From positions 1 through 64,000 of the forward strand of contig JAJYXE010000033.1 of assembly GCA_021791145.1 (NCBI GenBank): DNA of 64,000 nt. Reading direction: 5' to 3'. This DNA comes from Actinomycetes bacterium. GTDB taxonomy: Bacteria > Actinomycetota > Acidimicrobiia > Acidimicrobiales > RAAP-2. Shown here piece after piece: positions 24,474 through 36,553 of this stretch; position 1 is the first letter of the stretch, and each line of letters begins with the position of its first letter. The notes under the pieces are model-generated. The model saw only the letters and a program-made list of their open reading frames with translations, ran no database searches and was not told the origin of the DNA. Made by a program: the position numbers and the translations under genes.

Positions 24474-25477
24474 GGGATCCTCCGGAGCACCTCGAACGCG
24501 CCGGCCCCGATGACGGCGCATGCCGGCACCGTCAGTGCCCAGACCACGAAGATGCGGGCTACGCCGGCCCAGCGCACGTGCCGGCGTCGCCCGGACACCC
24601 CTGCTCCGACCATCCCCGAGGTGACCACGGTGGAGGTGGAGAGCGGCAGCCCGACAGCGGCGGCCGCCAGGATGACGCCAGCCGACGCGAGCTGCGCTGC
24701 GAGGTCGTCGACCGCCCCTCCGCGCGCCAGGCCGTGCGCGACGCGTGCGACCACCCTGCGTCCTCCGATCACGGTGAAGGCACCCAGGATGAGCGCGCAC
24801 GACACCCGCTCCCACGGCGCGACGCCACCGGCGCCAGCGAGCGATCCCGAGCCGGAGACGACCAAGGCGAGGACGCCCATCGCCTTCTGCCCGTCGTTCG
24901 TCCCGTCGGCGACGGCGACGGCCGCCGAGGCCACCCACAGTCCCCCGTGCAGCTGCCGCCTGGCCGACCGCGGAAGGCGGAAGGCCATCCGGCGGGCGAG
25001 CTGGTCCACGATCCCCGCCGCGGCTGCTGCGAGCAGCGGCGCCAAGAGGATGCCGATCAGCACGCCGAGCACGCCGATGGGCCGGACCCCTGCGAGCCCG
25101 CCCCATTGCACGTCCCTTGCGCCGCCGGCTGCCAACCCGGCACCTGCGAGCCCTCCGACGAGCCCCACGCTCGCGCTGGTCGGCAGGCCGCTGCGGGTGG
25201 TCGCCCAGGTGAAGCCGACAGCTGCGAGGCTGGCCGCTGCCATCACCGGGACGATCGCCTCTGACCCGACGTGCACGATCCCGGCGACCGTGCGTGCCAC
25301 CGCCACGCCGGCAAGGAGCCCGCCGGCGACGTGCCAGGCGAGGGACCACGCAGCCACGGCGGGATAGGACCCGGTGCGCGCGGCGAGCAGCGCGGCCGTG
25401 GCATTGGGGGCGTCGCTGACGCCGAGTAGCGCGGCCAGGGCCAGCGCACCTGCCACGCCGAGCGCAAACACGATCAT
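24470..25477 (-). CDS. Inorganic phosphate transporter, PiT (PHO-4) family
   Basis: A 335-residue membrane protein with two inverted halves, each carrying the family signature: VSDAPNATAALLAARTG near residue 20 and ADGTNDGQKAMGVLALV near 195. About ten hydrophobic segments are seen. It should symport phosphate (or metal phosphate) with H+ or Na+. The first signature is usually GANDVANA, so DAPNA is a mild variant found in actinobacterial members. It overlaps the PhoU-like gene and follows phosphoketolase by about 140 bases, so phosphate supply may be tied to acetyl-phosphate production. Confidence 0.9.
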   Translation of the reverse strand: MIVFALGVAGALALAALLGVSDAPNATAALLAARTGSYPAVAAWSLAWHVAGGLLAGVAVARTVAGIVHVGSEAIVPVMAAASLAAVGFTWATTRSGLPTSASVGLVGGLAGAGLAAGGARDVQWGGLAGVRPIGVLGVLIGILLAPLLAAAAAGIVDQLARRMAFRLPRSARRQLHGGLWVASAAVAVADGTNDGQKAMGVLALVVSGSGSLAGAGGVAPWERVSCALILGAFTVIGGRRVVARVAHGLARGGAVDDLAAQLASAGVILAAAAVGLPLSTSTVVTSGMVGAGVSGRRRHVRWAGVARIFVVWALTVPACAVIGAGAFEVLRRIP

Positions 25478-25617
25478 CGGGCCTCCGAGCGCGGCCGGCG
25501 GACGCAGTCGGCTCGTCGTCCAGGCTCTCGGGCCGCGAGCATGCCATGACGCGAAGCCCCTGCCGGTCGGACCTCAGGCGTGCTCCGCGCGGGCCGCCCT
25601 GTTGATGCCCTCGGCGG

Positions 25618-27996
25618 TCACTTCGACCCGCCCCAGCGCCAGTTGCGCACCTCGGGCAGGTCCTCGCCGGTGGCGACGATGTAGCGCTCGTGCTCGGCGA
25701 GCTTGTCGCGACGCCACTGCTTGGTCGACGCCGCGTGCGGGGCGAGCTTCGGCACGCGCTCGGCGACGTCGGCGACAAGGTGGAAGCGGTCGAGGTCGTT
25801 GGCGACGGCCATGTCGAACGGGGTGGTCACGCTGCCCTCCTCCTTGTAGCCGCGGACGTGGATGTTGTCGTGGTTGGTGCGCCGGTAGGTGAGCCGGTGG
25901 ATCAGCCACGGGTAGCCGTGGAAGGCGAAGACGACCGGCTTGTCCCTCGTGAACAGGTCGTCGAAGTCCTGGTCGCTGAGCGCGTGCGGGTGCTCGCCGG
26001 GAGGCTCGAGGACCATGAGGTCGACCACGTTGACGACGCGGATCTTGAGGTCGCCGAAACGCTGCCGGCACAGGTCCACCGCCGCCAAGGTCTCGAGCGT
26101 GGGGACGTCGCCCGCGCAGGCCATGACCACGTCCGGCTCCCCGCCGTCGTCGTTGCTCGCCCACTCGAACATCCCGATGCCGCTCGAGCAGTGCCGCTGT
26201 GCGGCGTCGATGTCGAGCCACACCGGTGCTGCCTGCTTGTCGGCCACGATCGCGTTCACGCGGTCTCGCGACGCCAGGCAGTGCGCGGCCACGGCGAGCA
26301 GGCAGTTGGCGTCGGGGGGGAGGTAGATGCGGATGACCTCGGCTTTCTTGTTCACCATCACGTCCAAGAACCCCGGGTCCTGGTGCGTGAAGCCGTTGTG
26401 GTCCTGGCGCCACACGTGGGAGGTGAGGAGGTAATTGAGTGACGGGATGGGTCGGCGCCACGGGATCTCCTTGCACTTGGAGATCCACTTGGCGTGCTGG
26501 TTGAACATCGAGTCGATCACGTGGGCGAACGCCTCGTAGGTGTTGAGGAGGCCGTGGCGCCCGGTGAGCAGGTAGCCCTCGAGCCAGCCCTGGCAGAGAT
26601 GCTCGCTCAGCACGTCCATCACCCGGCCGTGCGGGGAGAGGGACTCGTCGGTGGGTCGGATCTCCCCCATGAACTCGTGGTCGGTGACCTCGAAGAGGTG
26701 GCTCAGGCGGTTGGAGGAGGTCTCGTCGGGACCGAAGACCCGGAACCGGTCCGGGTTGCCCGAGAGCACGTCGCGCAGCCAGGCCGAGAGGACTCGGGTG
26801 GCCTCGGCGTCGACGCTCCCCGGTGAAGGGACGGCGACGCCGTAGGGATCGATGTCGGGGAGCAAGAGCTCTCGGGCGAGGGTGCCGCCGTTGGCGTGCA
26901 GGTTGGCGCTCATCCTGGCAGCGCCTCTGGGGGCGAGCGCCCGGATCTCGGGGACGGGAGCGCCGGCCTCGTCGAAGAGCTCCTCAGGGCGGTAGCTGCG
27001 GAGCCAGGTCTCGAGCTGGGCGAGCTGGTCGGGGTCGGTCCGCGGCCGCTCGAGCGGGGTGAGATGACAGCGCCAGGTCCCCTCGGCAGGGAGGCCGTCG
27101 ACGGTCTTGGGCGCGGTCCAGCCTGCCGGGGAGGCCAGCACCACCATCGGCCAACGCGGACGCCCCTTCGCCTCGCCGGCGCGCCAGCGTGCCTGGATCG
27201 AGCGGATCTCGGACACCGCGTGGTCGAGCGCGGCGGCCATCTGCTGGTGCATGACCAACGGATCGTCGCCCGCGACGGTCACCGGCTCCCAGCCCGCGCC
27301 GTGGAGCAGCTCGTCGAGCTCCCCGGGTTCGAGCCGTGCCGGAACGGTGGGCAGCGCGATCTTGTACCCGTCGAGGTGGAGGATCGGCAGCACTGCACCG
27401 TCTCTGGTCGGGTCGAGGAACTTGTTGGAGTGCCAGCTGGCGGCCAGCGGGCCGGTCTCGAACTCCCCGTCGCTGACGATCGCGCCCACGACGAGCCCGG
27501 GGTTGTCGAACACCGCTCCCGTCGCGTGCAGCAGGCTGTAGCCGAGCTCGCCACCCTCGTGGATGGAGCCGGGGGTCTCGGGCGCCACGTGGCTCGGCAC
27601 TCCGCGAGGGAAGGAGAACTGGCGGAACAGGCGCGCCAGCCCCCCCTTGTCGAGCGAGACGCTCGGGTACACCTCGCTGTAGGTGCCGTCGAGATAGGCG
27701 CCGGCGATCATCGAGTGGCCGCAGTGGCCAGGCCCGGCGATGTAGATCATGTCCAGGTCGAACGTGGTGATCAGCCGGTTCAGGTGGACGTAGATGAAGT
27801 TCATCCCCGGCGCGGAGCCCCAGTGCCCGAGGAGGGTCGGCTTGATCATCTCGGGCGTGAGCGGCTCTTCGAGCAGCGGGTTTTCCATCAGGTAGGTCTG
27901 GCCGAGCGCCAGGTAGTTGGCGCACCGCCACCAGGCGTCCATCGCCGCCAGCTGGTCCGGCGCCAGGGGTCCCTCGTTGCTCGGAAGTGCGCTCAT
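25618..27996 (-). CDS. xfp: Phosphoketolase (xylulose-5-P/fructose-6-P)
   Basis: A 792-residue thiamine-diphosphate enzyme that cleaves xylulose-5-phosphate (and often fructose-6-phosphate) with phosphate to acetyl-phosphate. Family motifs include [72 protein letters not shown] and the C-terminal [20 protein letters not shown]. The usual length is about 790-830. ATG 27996 is preferred to the in-frame ATG at 28035, which lies inside a 13-bp repeat copied from the end of the upstream pump gene. It sits between a proton ATPase and a PiT transporter on the same strand. Confidence 0.95.
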   Translation of the reverse strand: MSALPSNEGPLAPDQLAAMDAWWRCANYLALGQTYLMENPLLEEPLTPEMIKPTLLGHWGSAPGMNFIYVHLNRLITTFDLDMIYIAGPGHCGHSMIAGAYLDGTYSEVYPSVSLDKGGLARLFRQFSFPRGVPSHVAPETPGSIHEGGELGYSLLHATGAVFDNPGLVVGAIVSDGEFETGPLAASWHSNKFLDPTRDGAVLPILHLDGYKIALPTVPARLEPGELDELLHGAGWEPVTVAGDDPLVMHQQMAAALDHAVSEIRSIQARWRAGEAKGRPRWPMVVLASPAGWTAPKTVDGLPAEGTWRCHLTPLERPRTDPDQLAQLETWLRSYRPEELFDEAGAPVPEIRALAPRGAARMSANLHANGGTLARELLLPDIDPYGVAVPSPGSVDAEATRVLSAWLRDVLSGNPDRFRVFGPDETSSNRLSHLFEVTDHEFMGEIRPTDESLSPHGRVMDVLSEHLCQGWLEGYLLTGRHGLLNTYEAFAHVIDSMFNQHAKWISKCKEIPWRRPIPSLNYLLTSHVWRQDHNGFTHQDPGFLDVMVNKKAEVIRIYLPPDANCLLAVAAHCLASRDRVNAIVADKQAAPVWLDIDAAQRHCSSGIGMFEWASNDDGGEPDVVMACAGDVPTLETLAAVDLCRQRFGDLKIRVVNVVDLMVLEPPGEHPHALSDQDFDDLFTRDKPVVFAFHGYPWLIHRLTYRRTNHDNIHVRGYKEEGSVTTPFDMAVANDLDRFHLVADVAERVPKLAPHAASTKQWRRDKLAEHERYIVATGEDLPEVRNWRWGGSK

Positions 27997-28012
27997 CGTG
28001 CCCGTGGCTCCC

Positions 28013-28031
28013 TTCTCGTCATCTCTTCTCG

Positions 28032-28046
<15 letters not shown>
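28013..28046. repeat. 13-bp tandem repeat at the proton-ATPase stop
   Basis: Units TTCTCGTCATCTC at 28013-28025 and 28026-28038 plus a partial third. On the minus strand each contains AAGAGATGA, the last Arg codon and stop of the proton ATPase, and an ATG that opens a spurious longer frame for phosphoketolase. Confidence 0.9.
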
Positions 28047-30542
<2,496 letters not shown>

Positions 30543-30984
30543 CAGTCGAGTGTCGCACCAGCGCGCCGGGGCGGACCAGCGCACGAGTGCCGGTAATGCC
30601 GGCAGCCGGGCCGTCCTGCGCGGCGAAGGCTGAGGCGCGACGCTCGTCGCCGGTGAGGGCCGAGGTGTCCGTCACGACCTGCGGGGTCGACGCCGTCGCC
30701 GGGTCGGAGAGCAGGGCGAGGATCTCGACTCGGTCCTTGCGGCCCGGGAGGCTGTCGGGCCGGTCCAGCAGGGCGGCCAGCTTGGTTGCCAGGTGGGCGG
30801 CGACGGTCAGGACCCGGTAGGGGGCGTGGCGCTCCTGGTAGGCGGCGAGCCGCCTGCCGGCACCCTCGGAGCGAGCTTCGCGGGCGGGTTCGGACGCCGC
30901 AGCACCCGCGACAGGGTCGCGACGGCCCTGAGCAAGCGAACCGGTCGCAAGGCCGGTAGAGCCGTTGAACAGAAAGAAAGAATG
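30543..30984 (-). pseudogene. Unidentified coding-like remnant beside tRNA-Pro
   Basis: Between the proton-ATPase start and the tRNA, one minus-strand frame (about 30860 to 30600) reads like genuine protein: LAAYQERHAPYRVLTVAAHL, then ATKLAALLDRPDSLPGRKDR and VEILALLSDP. It has no start codon or ribosome binding site; the preceding codons run back into the tRNA terminator. I do not recognise the family. Its position against a tRNA 3' end fits the scar of an integrated element, but no integrase or repeated attachment site is present. The promoter of the proton ATPase must lie in this stretch or be intergenic to it. Confidence 0.35.
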
Positions 30985-31062
30985 TGGTCGGGCTGCCCGG
31001 ATTTGAACCGGGGACCTCTGCGTCCCGAACGCAGCGCGCTAACCAAACTGCGCCACAGCCCG
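30985..31062 (-). tRNA. tRNA-Pro (anticodon CGG)
   Basis: A complete cloverleaf on the minus strand. The seven-base acceptor stem pairs CGGGCTG (31062-31056) with CAGCCCG (30995-30989), followed by discriminator A and an encoded CCA (30987-30985). The anticodon arm is CTGCG-TTCGGGA-CGCAG, giving CGG at 31027-31025, and the T arm contains GGTTCAAATCC. It decodes CCG, a frequent codon in this GC-rich genome. A T-rich run (CATTCTTTCTTTCTG) follows and may end transcription. Confidence 0.97.
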
Positions 31063-31098
31063 TCGCCGGGGGACGATGCCCGGCAGGCGAACAGACTA

Positions 31099-32334
31099 CT
31101 ATCCCGGCCCCCCGCGCCCTTTGCCGGGTCCAGCGCTCGTGCCGGACGAGCGTTCTTCCTCCTGCCCGCTTCCCTGCAGCGTTCCGCTCCCGGTCCGCTC
31201 GTCGTCCGGGGCCGTTGTGCTCGCAGGTGCAGCCCCCTGCGGCTCCGGGGCGACGCGGACAGGGGCAGCGGCCGAGTCGCCCGAGCGCCGAACGAGCACT
31301 CCCGCGATGCGGCGCTTGTCCATCTCGTGCACCGTGAGCTCCCAGCCGTCCACCCGTACGGTCTCCCCTTCCTGGGGGATGTGCCCGAGCGCGTCGAGGA
31401 TGAAGCCACCGAGCGTCACGTACTCGCCCTCCGGCACGTCGATGTCGAGTCGCTCGCGGACCTCGTCCACGTTGGTCTGGCCGTCGACGAGCCACCGGTT
31501 GCTGTCGATGCGGACGATGGACGGTCCCTCGTCGACGTCGAGCTCGTCGTGAAGCTCGCCGACGATCGGCTCGAGGAGATCTTTGACCGTGAGCACCCCC
31601 GAGACGCCGCCGTACTCGTCGACGACGACCGCGAACCCGCGCCGGTGTCGCCGCATCTCGACGAGCGCGGCGAGGATGGGCCGTGACTCCGGGATGACGT
31701 AGGCCTGGCGTACCCGTCGGGAGATCTCGATCGACGAGAGGCCGGCGGGCTCACGCCCCTCGGCGGTCTTCGCAGGAGAAGGGCGCTGCGGCGCCGAGGG
31801 GGGCTGCGGCGCCGAGGGGGGCTGCGGCGCCGAGGGGCGCTGCGGCGCCGCATGGTCGGTGGACGCACCCGTCGCTGCGGGCGAGGGCAGGCCCGCGGGG
31901 ACGAGGGGCAGCTCTTCTTGCGCGCGGTCGCCGGTCGGCCCGAACAAGCCCCCGCGCCAGCGGCGGGTACGGAACAGATCGTTGACGTAGAGCACGCCGA
32001 CCACGTCGTCGAGCCCGCCGTTCACGACGGGGTAGGCGCTGTGGCCCGACTCTCGTACCGCGTTCGCCACATCCTCGGCGGAGACCGGGATGGTCAGCGC
32101 GACCACGTCGGTGCGCGGCGTCATCACCTCCCGCACGTCCCTGTCGCGCAGGTCTGCGAGAGCTTCGACGATCACCCGCTCCTGCTCTGCGGCGTCCGAG
32201 TGCTCGTACGCCGCGTCCTCCTTCGAGCGGCGCCCTCTGCCCTCCGCGGCGCCGCGCCGCCACGGCAGACGGCTGCGCGCGCGAGAAGACGTCTCGCCGT
32301 CTGGTGGCGGGCGGTTGGCGCGGCGGCGCGCCAC
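31099..32334 (-). CDS. CorC/HlyC-type CBS-domain protein lacking the membrane domain
   Basis: A 411-residue protein with a CBS pair (DVREVMTPRTDVVALTIPVS, then YVIPESRPILAALVEMRRHR) and a C-terminal CorC_HlyC transporter-associated domain (RWLVDGQTNVDEVRERLDID). Tandem CBS modules bind adenosine nucleotides and gate Mg2+/Co2+ export in CNNM/CorC proteins. There is no DUF21 membrane domain, so it resembles soluble CorC. Odd features are a Pro/Gln-rich insert (APQPPSAPQPPSAPQ) between the CBS motifs, encoded by an 18-bp repeat at about 31787-31851, and a long Gly/Ser-rich tail. It stops 36 bases before the tRNA. Confidence 0.82.
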   Translation of the reverse strand: MARRRANRPPPDGETSSRARSRLPWRRGAAEGRGRRSKEDAAYEHSDAAEQERVIVEALADLRDRDVREVMTPRTDVVALTIPVSAEDVANAVRESGHSAYPVVNGGLDDVVGVLYVNDLFRTRRWRGGLFGPTGDRAQEELPLVPAGLPSPAATGASTDHAAPQRPSAPQPPSAPQPPSAPQRPSPAKTAEGREPAGLSSIEISRRVRQAYVIPESRPILAALVEMRRHRRGFAVVVDEYGGVSGVLTVKDLLEPIVGELHDELDVDEGPSIVRIDSNRWLVDGQTNVDEVRERLDIDVPEGEYVTLGGFILDALGHIPQEGETVRVDGWELTVHEMDKRRIAGVLVRRSGDSAAAPVRVAPEPQGAAPASTTAPDDERTGSGTLQGSGQEEERSSGTSAGPGKGRGGPG

Positions 32335-32343
32335 GGCCGGCGA

Positions 32344-32796
32344 TCAGTCGCCGCTGGTGCCGGGTAGCGACGGCTGCGTGGAGCCGACGAGCACGGGCAC
32401 CGGCTGGTACGACTCGTCGTGGTAGGTGCCGCCCTCGAGGAGCGTGCGCGTCGCACGCCGGACGCGGATGGGGTCGAGCGGCTTCACGAGCCATCCCTCG
32501 GCGCCCGAACGGCGAGCGAGGAAGACGTCGGGACGCCGGTCGAGCAGCATCAGCACCGGCACGTGCGGGACGTCACGGTACGACTCTTCGAGCCGCAGGT
32601 CGAGGCAGACGGCCATCCCGCCCATGTTGCCCATCTGCATGTCGACGACCACGAGGTCGGGAGGGTCGTCGAGCACCATCCGGGCGACGTCGGGGCCGGA
32701 GGAGGCCTCGAGCACTTCGACGGCGGGTGACGCGGTGAAGGACGCCAGCTCTCGCCGCACGCTCGGCGCGTCGCTCGCGACGAGGATCCGGGCCAC
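32344..32796 (-). CDS. Single-domain response regulator (CheY-like receiver)
   Basis: A 150-residue stand-alone receiver. The phosphoacceptor is D52 (DLVVVDMQMGNMGG), the acidic pair is near D9, and the conserved lysine is K105 (GWLVKPLD). The switch Thr/Ser after strand 4 is replaced by Leu (VPVLMLLDR), so signalling may be atypical. There is no output domain and no histidine kinase nearby. It sits nine bases upstream of the CorC-like gene and just downstream of the ArsA-type pair, probably in one transcript. Confidence 0.85.
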   Translation of the reverse strand: MARILVASDAPSVRRELASFTASPAVEVLEASSGPDVARMVLDDPPDLVVVDMQMGNMGGMAVCLDLRLEESYRDVPHVPVLMLLDRRPDVFLARRSGAEGWLVKPLDPIRVRRATRTLLEGGTYHDESYQPVPVLVGSTQPSLPGTSGD

Positions 32797-32805
32797 GCCC
32801 GGAGA

Positions 32806-34125
32806 CTACCCGACAGCCCCGGCGTAGCCCGCCGGCGGGTCGGCGGGATGGTCTGGTCCGCCGTCGCAGAACAGCGCATCGGCGACGGCGACGAGCCCAC
32901 CCACGTCGTGGACGTCGGTCCCGAGCAGCGGGATGCGTCCGAGGGGGGCCGGCGCGGTCGCCGCAGCAAGCCCAGCGAAGGACCGCTCTTCCTCGTCGGC
33001 GGTCTCGTCGAGCTCCCGCGCGTTGCGAGCGAGCGCAGCGAGCGCAGTCCCCTCGAACGCGGCCGCCAGCTTCACCTCGCCGGGGCCGAACCGCGGATGG
33101 ATGCGGTTCACGACCAGTGCAGCCGTGCGAGCGCCGCGCTCGTCAAGGCGCGAAATGAAGTACCGCGCCTCTTCCACCGCGTCGGCGCGCGGGGAGGTGA
33201 CCACCACGTAGGCGGTCCGCGGGTCCGCGAGCAGTTCGCGCACCGCGCGCGCCCGTTCGTCGAAGCCGACCTCCATCCCCTGGAATGCCTGGAAGAAGGC
33301 GACGGCGTCTTGGACGATCTCCGCGCCGGCAACTCGTGAGATCGTCCGCAGCAGCGCCTGCGTGGCGACGTTGAGCGCCTTGAGCGACAGGCGCGTCGGC
33401 GCCATCAGGGCGCGGAACAGGCGGTTCTCCAGGAACTGGGTCAAACGTCTGGGCGCGTCGAGAAGGTCCAGCGCGTTGCGCGTCGGCGGAGTGTCGACGA
33501 TCACCACGTCGAAGTCGCCGGAGCCCACGAGCTCGTAGAGCTTCTCCATGGCCATGTACTCCTGGGTGCCCGACAGGGCCCCGGTCATGTTCTGATAGAT
33601 GCGGTTCGCCTTGATCGCTGCCGCCTGATCGGCTGTGCGCGAGTAGCGCTCAACCAGCTCGTCGAAGGTGCTCTTGGCATCGAGCATCACCGCGTGGAGC
33701 GTGCCCGGCCAGTCCCCGACCACCTCGACGGGTTCGTTGTGCAGCGACTCGATGCCCATGGCGTCGGCCAAGCGCCGCGCCGGATCCACAGTCACCACGC
33801 ACGCGCGCCGCCCGCGGCGTGCCGCCTCCAGGGCGAAGCTCGCCGACACGGTGGTCTTCCCGACCCCTCCGGGTCCGCAGCAGACCACGACGCTCCGCTG
33901 CTCGACGACGTCCCCGAGGTCCCCGTCCCCGAGGTCCCCGTTCCCGAGGTCCCCGTTCCCGAGGTCCCCGTTCCCGGGGCCCCGGTCCGCGGTGCCTCGG
34001 CCCGCGGGGCCTGGGCCCGGCCTCACGTCAGCTTCGAGAGGCATGTCGGGAGGCACGTCGGGGCCGCCGCTCTCGTCGCCGCCCGCGCCGGGAGCGCCCG
34101 GCTCGGCCGAAGGTGTGACGCTCAT
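32806..34125 (-). CDS. ArsA/GET3-type anion-transporting ATPase, second of pair
   Basis: A 439-residue P-loop ATPase: Walker A GPGGVGKTT near residue 84, switch DPARRLADAMG and VIVDTPPTRNALDLLDAPRR. The N-terminal 75 residues are a Gly/Asp/Asn-rich run (GNGDLGNGDLGNGDLGDGD) encoded by a 15-bp repeat. It overlaps the preceding ArsA-type gene by four bases (ATGA). Pairing of two unequal ArsA-type ATPases next to a WhiB gene recalls mycobacterial Rv3679-Rv3680 and whiB4. The cargo (anion or membrane protein) is unknown. Confidence 0.88.
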   Translation of the reverse strand: MSVTPSAEPGAPGAGGDESGGPDVPPDMPLEADVRPGPGPAGRGTADRGPGNGDLGNGDLGNGDLGDGDLGDVVEQRSVVVCCGPGGVGKTTVSASFALEAARRGRRACVVTVDPARRLADAMGIESLHNEPVEVVGDWPGTLHAVMLDAKSTFDELVERYSRTADQAAAIKANRIYQNMTGALSGTQEYMAMEKLYELVGSGDFDVVIVDTPPTRNALDLLDAPRRLTQFLENRLFRALMAPTRLSLKALNVATQALLRTISRVAGAEIVQDAVAFFQAFQGMEVGFDERARAVRELLADPRTAYVVVTSPRADAVEEARYFISRLDERGARTAALVVNRIHPRFGPGEVKLAAAFEGTALAALARNARELDETADEEERSFAGLAAATAPAPLGRIPLLGTDVHDVGGLVAVADALFCDGGPDHPADPPAGYAGAVG

Positions 34126-35123
34126 GGGGCGTCCGAAGGCGCGGGGAGCGCTTCGATCGCGCCCGCCAGCTCGCTGGCGAGGCGGTCGAGCTCGGCGGGC
34201 CCGATCGCCGGCACGGAGAGCCTCGGCACACGGAGCTGGGGGAGGGGGAGCTCGCAGCCAAGGCGTTCGACCTGCTCTTCGACGAGGTGGATCCGCTCGA
34301 GCCGGAAGGTGCGCGCCGCCTCGAGCATCTCGAGCGTCGGCGCATCGAGCGTCACGCCCGCGTCCCGGGCCGCGTCGGCTGCGGGCACCTCGAGCTCGGC
34401 GGGACCGTCCTCGTAGCAGTTCACCACCACCGCACCGAAGTGGATCCCCACCCGGTCCCGCAGCACCCGCGCGGACTCCACGGTCTCGCTGACCGGCATC
34501 TCCTCGGGGAGCGTGACGGGCAGGACCCGGCAGCGCGTCGGGTCGCGCAGCAGGTCCACGACCTCGGCCGCCTGATGGCGAACCGGACCACCGCGCGCCG
34601 CGTCGAGCAGGCCGCTCGCCGAGGTGAGGAAGGTCACCGCGTGGCCGGTCGCTGGCGCGTCGAGGATCACGATGTCGGCGACGCCGCCACGCTCGAGCTG
34701 CTTCACCTTGCCGAGCACGAGGACGTCGCGAATGCCGGGGATCGCGGTGGCGACCACGTCGAGCACGCCGGTCGACACGAGCCGCCGGGACACCCGCTGG
34801 AGGCCGTGGTCCGCCAGGTACTCGAGGAGGGCGTCATCGGGGGTGAGGCGCCTGGCCCAGATCCCGCCCGGGCCGGGCTTGCCCTCGGACGGCGCATCCT
34901 TGGGCCCCGGACCCCGCAGCGTCACCGCCTGGTAGCCGACCGGGCCGTTGCGCCCGAAGGTGGCACCGAGGCCGTGCTTGCCCTCGAGCTCGATCACGAG
35001 GACGGACAGGCCGGCCGCCGCAGCGGTCGCTGCGAGGATCGCGCTGACGGTGGTCTTTCCCACGCCGCCTTTGCCCGCGACGACCCACACACGGCTCTGG
35101 GTGCACCACGCAGCGACGTCCAT
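34122..35123 (-). CDS. ArsA/GET3-type anion-transporting ATPase, first of pair
   Basis: A 333-residue ATPase with Walker A AGKGGVGKTT near residue 15, strand end VIELEGKHGLG and Walker B region IVILDAPATGHAV. The frame is open to 35171, but ATG 35123 fits the family start (a few residues before the P-loop strand). Likely forms a complex with the next gene, which starts inside its stop codon. It is divergent from whiB across about 130 bases containing a recognisable promoter for whiB. Confidence 0.88.
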   Translation of the reverse strand: MDVAAWCTQSRVWVVAGKGGVGKTTVSAILAATAAAAGLSVLVIELEGKHGLGATFGRNGPVGYQAVTLRGPGPKDAPSEGKPGPGGIWARRLTPDDALLEYLADHGLQRVSRRLVSTGVLDVVATAIPGIRDVLVLGKVKQLERGGVADIVILDAPATGHAVTFLTSASGLLDAARGGPVRHQAAEVVDLLRDPTRCRVLPVTLPEEMPVSETVESARVLRDRVGIHFGAVVVNCYEDGPAELEVPAADAARDAGVTLDAPTLEMLEAARTFRLERIHLVEEQVERLGCELPLPQLRVPRLSVPAIGPAELDRLASELAGAIEALPAPSDAP

Positions 35124-35192
35124 CTCGGGCGAGCGTAGCTGCGGCCGAGCGCGCGCGAGGCAAGTTGTCACACAAAGCCCTGCTCAGCGCCC

Positions 35193-35222
35193 TTGTTTGC
35201 AGTTGCAACCCGACGGTACTGT
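35193..35222 (+). promoter_or_regulatory. Putative sigma-70-type promoter of whiB
   Basis: TTGTTT at 35193-35198 and TACTGT at 35217-35222 are separated by 18 bases, in the least GC-rich part of the divergent region; the start codon is 28 bases downstream. Confidence 0.45.
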
Positions 35223-35250
35223 TGTCAGCGCACGTGAAGGGGGCGGAGCA

Positions 35251-35514
35251 GTGGCGATGCGGAGCGCAGGAGAGGCGTGGCAGGCCAAGGCGGCTTGCAG
35301 GGGACCTCAGTCGACGGCCTTCTTCCCGCCGGAGCACGCCGAGCGCAAGGACGAGCGGCTCGAGCGCGAGGCCCGGGCGAAGGAGATCTGTGCCGGGTGC
35401 ATCGTGCGGGAGGAGTGCCTGGACTACGCCATCAGGATCCGGGAGCTGCATGGCATCTGGGGCGGGCTCAACGAGATGGAGCGAAAGCAGCTCTTGGAGC
35501 CTCGTGCCGGGTAG
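35251..35514 (+). CDS. WhiB-family iron-sulfur transcription regulator
   Basis: An 87-residue WhiB-like protein. Four cluster cysteines C16, C47, C50 and C56 (KAACRG, EICAGCIVREEC) bind a 4Fe-4S cluster; GIWGGLNEMERKQ is the family turn, followed by a basic C-terminus. These actinobacterial proteins sense redox or NO and regulate transcription, often with the primary sigma factor. GTG 35251 is preferred because AAGGGGG lies at 35237-35243; ATG 35257 is an alternative. The divergent ArsA-type pair matches the setting of mycobacterial whiB4, so orthology to WhiB4 is possible but unproven. Confidence 0.93.
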   Translation: MAMRSAGEAWQAKAACRGPQSTAFFPPEHAERKDERLEREARAKEICAGCIVREECLDYAIRIRELHGIWGGLNEMERKQLLEPRAG

Positions 35515-35577
35515 ACCCCGACCCGGGCGGAACTCGACCCGCGTAGACCCCGACTCGAACGGACCCCGGCCCGGCGG

Positions 35578-36507
35578 TCAGGGTGTGATGCCGAGGGCGT
35601 GCGCAGCCGCGCCCACCCCGGGGCTGGAGCACACTCGCGCCGGCACCTGCCCGTCAGCTTCGCAGATGGCCGCGGTGAGGTAATTCGCCGAGGCGACGAT
35701 CGCCTGGGTTGCGGGGTCCCTGGCGTCGGTCAGGCCCGAGGCGATCTCGTTCGCGCTCAGTTGCTGGAGGACGGAGGGGGAGAACTGCCCCCCTGCCACG
35801 ATCGCCTTGTTGGCGACGTCGACGAACGGGACGACCCCGCCCGGCGAGCCTCCCGTGGCGTGGTCGTACTTGGCGAGCAACGCCCTCACCGTCGAGTTGG
35901 GGTGCTCCAGTGGCGCGTACGCCGTGCCCGCAGCGTTCTTCTGGTCGCCGTAGCGCTCGACGAGGGTCACGGCGAGGTACTTGGACCGGTAGCGGGTGCC
36001 GTCGAAGGTGAAGGTGGGCGTGCCCGGGAACGCCTCGTTCGAGCCGGACTGCGTGGCGTAGAGGGTGTCGCCGAAGCTGCCGAAGCGCGAAAGCGCGGCG
36101 ACGAGCGCCCACCGTTGGGCAGCGCAGTACGGGCAGAACTCGTCGCCGACGAAGACCACCTCGGGCTTGCCGTCGACGGTGAGCGCAGGTTGCCCGTGGA
36201 GGAGGACCGGCGGGATCAGGGCCGCCTCGGACGACCTGACCCCGACGGCGTCGTACACGGAGGGCGGGATCTCGGTGACGGCCTTCACGACGCCAGGCGG
36301 TGCCGGCGACGGGGTGACGGCGGCCGAGGGTGTCGAGACCGCCGGGGTGCCGGTGAGCTTGATCACCACGAGCACCACCACGATCACGAGGACGAGCGCA
36401 ACCGTCCCCCACGTGAGGAGCGACGTCGCGGGGCGGCGCACCGCAGCGTCGGGATCTACGGGAGGAGCCGGCGGTGCGCCGCCGGCAACGGGGTCGTTGG
36501 TCGTCAT
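35578..36507 (-). CDS. Membrane-anchored DUF929 thioredoxin-like protein (first copy)
   Basis: A 309-residue protein with a short cytoplasmic Pro-rich N-terminus, one membrane helix (residues 31-51), a Pro/Thr-rich stalk and an extracytoplasmic DUF929 domain. The redox motif is C125-P-Y-C128 in FVGDEFCPYCAAQRWALVAA, with a second pair C282 and C293 near the end. The domain is thioredoxin-like, so thiol oxidation or disulfide shuffling outside the membrane is the likely role. It is immediately followed upstream by a VKOR gene and a paralogue, suggesting VKOR reoxidises it. About 40 percent alike to the copy at 37246 by eye. Confidence 0.82.
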   Translation of the reverse strand: MTTNDPVAGGAPPAPPVDPDAAVRRPATSLLTWGTVALVLVIVVVLVVIKLTGTPAVSTPSAAVTPSPAPPGVVKAVTEIPPSVYDAVGVRSSEAALIPPVLLHGQPALTVDGKPEVVFVGDEFCPYCAAQRWALVAALSRFGSFGDTLYATQSGSNEAFPGTPTFTFDGTRYRSKYLAVTLVERYGDQKNAAGTAYAPLEHPNSTVRALLAKYDHATGGSPGGVVPFVDVANKAIVAGGQFSPSVLQQLSANEIASGLTDARDPATQAIVASANYLTAAICEADGQVPARVCSSPGVGAAAHALGITP

Positions 36508-36553
36508 CTCCGACGATGCAGCTCGGGAACGAAGCGGCTCGGGCGAGCGCCGA

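Noticed and set aside
31098..31099. Extension of a coding frame through the tRNA-Pro gene (30542-31495)
   Set aside because: The frame crosses a perfect tRNA and has no domain; it is chance openness.
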